A stretch of DNA of 64,000 nt from Gorillibacterium massiliense (GTDB lineage: Bacteria > Bacillota > Bacilli > Paenibacillales > NBRC-103111): NCBI RefSeq assembly GCF_000455485.1, contig NZ_CBQR020000061.1, forward strand, positions 23,706-87,705. Reading direction: 5' to 3'. The notes below the pieces were generated by a model. That model made no database searches, was not told the DNA's origin, and saw only the letters and a list, made by a program, of their open reading frames with translations. The stretch's first letter is position 1. Each line of letters begins with the position of its first letter. A program made the translations under genes and the position numbers. This document shows, piece by piece, positions 61,834-64,000 of the stretch.

Positions 61834-63216
61834 ATGCGTATGAAAAAAATGGCGGCGGCAGCATTGATCTTGAGCATAAGCGGCGGGTTACTCGCAGCTT
61901 GCGGCGACACAGACTCCGCAAACGGATCGACGGACACGAAGGCGACGGGGTCGACGGCTCCGACAGCATCGGAAAGCGCGCAGCAGACAACGAATGATCC
62001 GACAAAAGCCCCGGAGGAGAAGGTAGAATTGACCTTCTATTACCCCATCGCAGTAGGCGGTCCGCTGACGGCAACCATCGAGGGAATGGCCGCCGAGTTT
62101 ACGAAGGAAAACCCAAACATCGTGGTGAAGCCGGTTTATACGGGCAGCTACGCCGATACGACGATCAAGGCGCAAGCCGGCGTCCAGGGAAAGAACCCTC
62201 CGGATGTAGCTGTGCTGCTGTCCACTGAGCTTTACAGCTTGATTGACATGGATGCCATTGTTCCCTTGGATGACTACATAGAGCAAGAGGGCGGACAATC
62301 GTACATCTCCGATTTTTATCCTGCCTTTATGGCCAACGCCCAAACGGAAGGCAAAACCTACAGCATTCCGTTCCAGCGCAGCACTATCGTGCTTTACTAC
62401 AACAAGGACATGTTCAAAGAAGCGGGGCTTGATCCCAACAAAGCGCCGCAAACCTGGGACGAGCTGGCCGCAGATGCGAAAAAGCTTACGAAAGACGGAA
62501 GATGGGGGCTGGAAATTCCGGCATCCGGCTTTGCTTATTGGATGATGCAGACCTTCGCGCTGCAAAACGGCAAAAACCTGATGAGCCCGGATGGCAAACA
62601 AGTCTTCTTCAATACCCCTGAAAATGTAGAGGGCTTGCAGTTCTGGTTGGATCTGGCTAAGAAATATAAAGCGATGCCGAGCGGCGTTACCGATTGGGCC
62701 ACCGTACCTTCCGACTTCATCGCCGGGAAAACGGCCATGATGTACCACACCACTGGCAACTTGACCAACGTAAAGAAAAACGCGAAGTTTGATTTCGGCG
62801 TATCCTTCCTGCCGCAGAAGAAAAATTTCGGTTCGCCGACTGGCGGCGGAAACTTCTACATCTTTAAGGATATCGACAAGAAAAAACAGGATGCCGCCTG
62901 GAAATTCGTGAAGTTCATGACCGAGTCGGAGCGTGCAGCCCAGTGGAGCATCGATACCGGGTATGTCGCCGTCCGCAAATCAGCCTATGAGACGCAAAAG
63001 ATGAAAGATTATATCGCCGGTTTCCCGGCAGCTGAAGTCGCCCGCGATCAGTTGGAAGTAGCGGATGCCGAATTGTCCACCCACAATAACGGCAAGGTGA
63101 CGAAGTCGCTGAGCGACAATATCCAGGCCGTTCTTACAGGTACGATGGATGCGCAAACGGCGTTGAAAAAAGCGCAGGAAGATGCGACGCAAGCGCTAGC
63201 CCCTTTCAACAAATAA
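61834..63216 (+). CDS. UgpB-like ABC transporter binding lipoprotein (family 1)
   Basis: An extracellular solute-binding lipoprotein of 460 residues. The lipobox is LAAC, followed by a Ser/Thr/Ala spacer to about residue 55. The domain that follows resembles the E. coli glycerol-3-phosphate receptor UgpB in several segments: FYYPIAVGGPLTATIEGMA, IPFQRSTIVLYYNKDMFKEAGLD and FDFGVSFLPQ. This suggests a phosphate ester such as glycerol-3-phosphate or a glycerophosphodiester, though related sugar-binding proteins share the same design. The start is ATG 61834 or 61840. A hairpin, not a full terminator, separates it from the permease gene. Confidence 0.87.
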   Translation: MRMKKMAAAALILSISGGLLAACGDTDSANGSTDTKATGSTAPTASESAQQTTNDPTKAPEEKVELTFYYPIAVGGPLTATIEGMAAEFTKENPNIVVKPVYTGSYADTTIKAQAGVQGKNPPDVAVLLSTELYSLIDMDAIVPLDDYIEQEGGQSYISDFYPAFMANAQTEGKTYSIPFQRSTIVLYYNKDMFKEAGLDPNKAPQTWDELAADAKKLTKDGRWGLEIPASGFAYWMMQTFALQNGKNLMSPDGKQVFFNTPENVEGLQFWLDLAKKYKAMPSGVTDWATVPSDFIAGKTAMMYHTTGNLTNVKKNAKFDFGVSFLPQKKNFGSPTGGGNFYIFKDIDKKKQDAAWKFVKFMTESERAAQWSIDTGYVAVRKSAYETQKMKDYIAGFPAAEVARDQLEVADAELSTHNNGKVTKSLSDNIQAVLTGTMDAQTALKKAQEDATQALAPFNK

Positions 63217-63251
63217 CGCTGTAATCCGATTGGCGTAGAGACTGGGCGACG

Positions 63252-63296
63252 GGAGAGTTTCCGGTTCATTCGGGGCTTCTCCAACGCCCACTCTCC
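63252..63296 (+). other. Stem-loop between binding protein and permease genes
   Basis: GGAGAGT / ACTCTCC (63252-63258 and 63290-63296) enclose a partly paired loop. No T run follows. It may lower expression of the permeases relative to the binding protein. Confidence 0.55.
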
Positions 63297-63339
63297 GTTT
63301 ATCGGAGAACGAAATCCAAACAGAAGATGAGGAGACCCT

Positions 63340-64000
63340 GTGGGAAAAGAAAGACATGCCGCCCGGATCAAACGAAATGCATTCGCCTGGATGCTGCTGT
63401 TTCCGTCCCTTGTATTTTTGGGCTTGTTTACGTACTATCCCATCGCCAAAACCGTCAAGCTGAGCTTCTATCAAGCGGACTTGTCCATCCGGAAACCGCT
63501 GTATATCGGCTTGGACAACTACAAGACGATGCTCCATGACGCGGTTTTTCATAAAGTGTTCCTGAACAACCTTTGGTTTGCCGCCGGGACGATCCCGATA
63601 TCCCTTGCGTTAGCCCTCGCCATGGCCGTCTTCGCCAATCGGGCTTTAAAGACGAAAGGGTTGGTGCGCACTGCTTTTTTCTATCCGACAGTCATCCCGA
63701 TGATCGCCATCGCTAACATTTGGCTGTTCATTTATACGCCGCAATACGGACTGCTGGACCGGCTGGCGAGAGTAATTGGAAGCGGGGAGACCAATTGGCT
63801 TGGTACGCCCCATACCGTTATGTGGGCGATGATTGCCATGATCATCTGGAAGGAAGCCGGCTATTTCATGGTCTTCTATTTGGCCGGGATGCAAAACATT
63901 TCAAAAGAGCTCTATGAAGCCGCAGATGCCGACGGAGTCGGGGGTTGGAAGGTTTTTCGCAAGATCACGTTTCCGCTGCTCCTGCCGACTACGCTACTTG
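63340..64000 (+). CDS. UgpA/MalF-type ABC permease, 3' end outside the window
   Basis: The GTG at 63340 has GAGGAG 6 bases upstream. The open frame runs off the right edge after 220 codons. The translation has an N-terminal membrane segment (WMLLFPSLVFLGLF), the DNYKTML motif typical of sugar permeases, further membrane segments and an EAA-type loop (YEAADADGVGGWKVFRKITF, split as read). It belongs to the family 1-type importer whose receptor precedes it; a second permease is expected beyond the window. Confidence 0.92.
   Translation, partial: MGKERHAARIKRNAFAWMLLFPSLVFLGLFTYYPIAKTVKLSFYQADLSIRKPLYIGLDNYKTMLHDAVFHKVFLNNLWFAAGTIPISLALALAMAVFANRALKTKGLVRTAFFYPTVIPMIAIANIWLFIYTPQYGLLDRLARVIGSGETNWLGTPHTVMWAMIAMIIWKEAGYFMVFYLAGMQNISKELYEAADADGVGGWKVFRKITFPLLLPTTLL

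Noticed and set aside
1-64000. CRISPR arrays, tRNA or rRNA genes, insertion sequences
   Set aside because: I looked for regular spaced repeats, conserved rRNA segments, tRNA-like cloverleaf ends and transposase motifs and saw none.

Overview
The window reads as chromosome of a Gram-positive, endospore-forming bacterium of the Paenibacillaceae (Paenibacillus or a close relative). The grounds are an estimated GC content near 50%, strong GGAGG-type ribosome binding sites with many GTG and TTG starts, lipobox lipoproteins, YesM/YesN-type two-component systems beside sugar ABC transporters, perfect CcpA cre boxes, a CIRCE element, a Fur box and a yjdF-type leader RNA. I see no rRNA, tRNA, prophage, transposase or CRISPR array. 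The assignment is inferred from gene content and not from a search.

Layout. 1-3.3 kb: the end of a galactoside-utilisation block (GH35 beta-galactosidase, open at the left edge, and an aldose-epimerase-like protein). 3.5-7.8 kb: an FtsH paralogue, a cardiolipin synthase and an arylamine N-acetyltransferase. 7.9-15.2 kb: a sugar-sensing and uptake block (LacI regulator, YesM/YesN pair, two permeases, binding lipoprotein) with two perfect cre boxes. 15.3-21.1 kb: a small spore-surface-like protein, a YhgE/Pip membrane protein, a DUF5412-like protein and a GH3 beta-glucosidase. 21.2-24.4 kb: a Fur-controlled siderophore uptake operon without its own ATPase. 24.5-29.7 kb: a lipoprotein, a kinase-like gene remnant, a UvrD-type helicase whose C-terminal domain is cut off at a G7 run, a GNAT enzyme and an unknown protein. 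29.7-36.2 kb: a 590-bp leader with a perfect sigma-A promoter, then oppABCDF.

36.2-43.0 kb: a lipoprotein, a Gre-factor-like protein behind a 23-codon leader ORF, htpG under a CIRCE element, an LspA variant, a metallo-beta-lactamase-fold hydrolase and a membrane-anchored amidohydrolase. 43.1-47.1 kb: a methyltransferase, a P-loop kinase, and a divergent HxlR / DoxX / extradiol dioxygenase / NmrA-like reductase module that resembles quinone- and catechol-stress systems. 47.2-53.4 kb: a racemase-like protein, a WYL regulator, a VOC protein, a YbjQ pair, an AT-rich TPR-S41 protease lipoprotein and a double GNAT. 53.4-56.9 kb: yjdF with its leader RNA, an ECF41 sigma factor with its AhpD-like partner and a matching promoter, then a membrane protein with a TetR regulator. 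56.9-64 kb: a Na+/H+ antiporter, a cupin, a YceI protein, then GlpP, a HAD-IIA phosphatase, a UgpB-like binding protein and a UgpA-like permease cut by the right edge. That last group may form a glycerol-3-phosphate sensing and uptake locus.

No wholly unknown multi-gene system stands out. The most informative signals are regulatory: the ECF41 promoter match, the CIRCE-htpG pair, the yjdF leader, the operators of the HxlR module and the split helicase.
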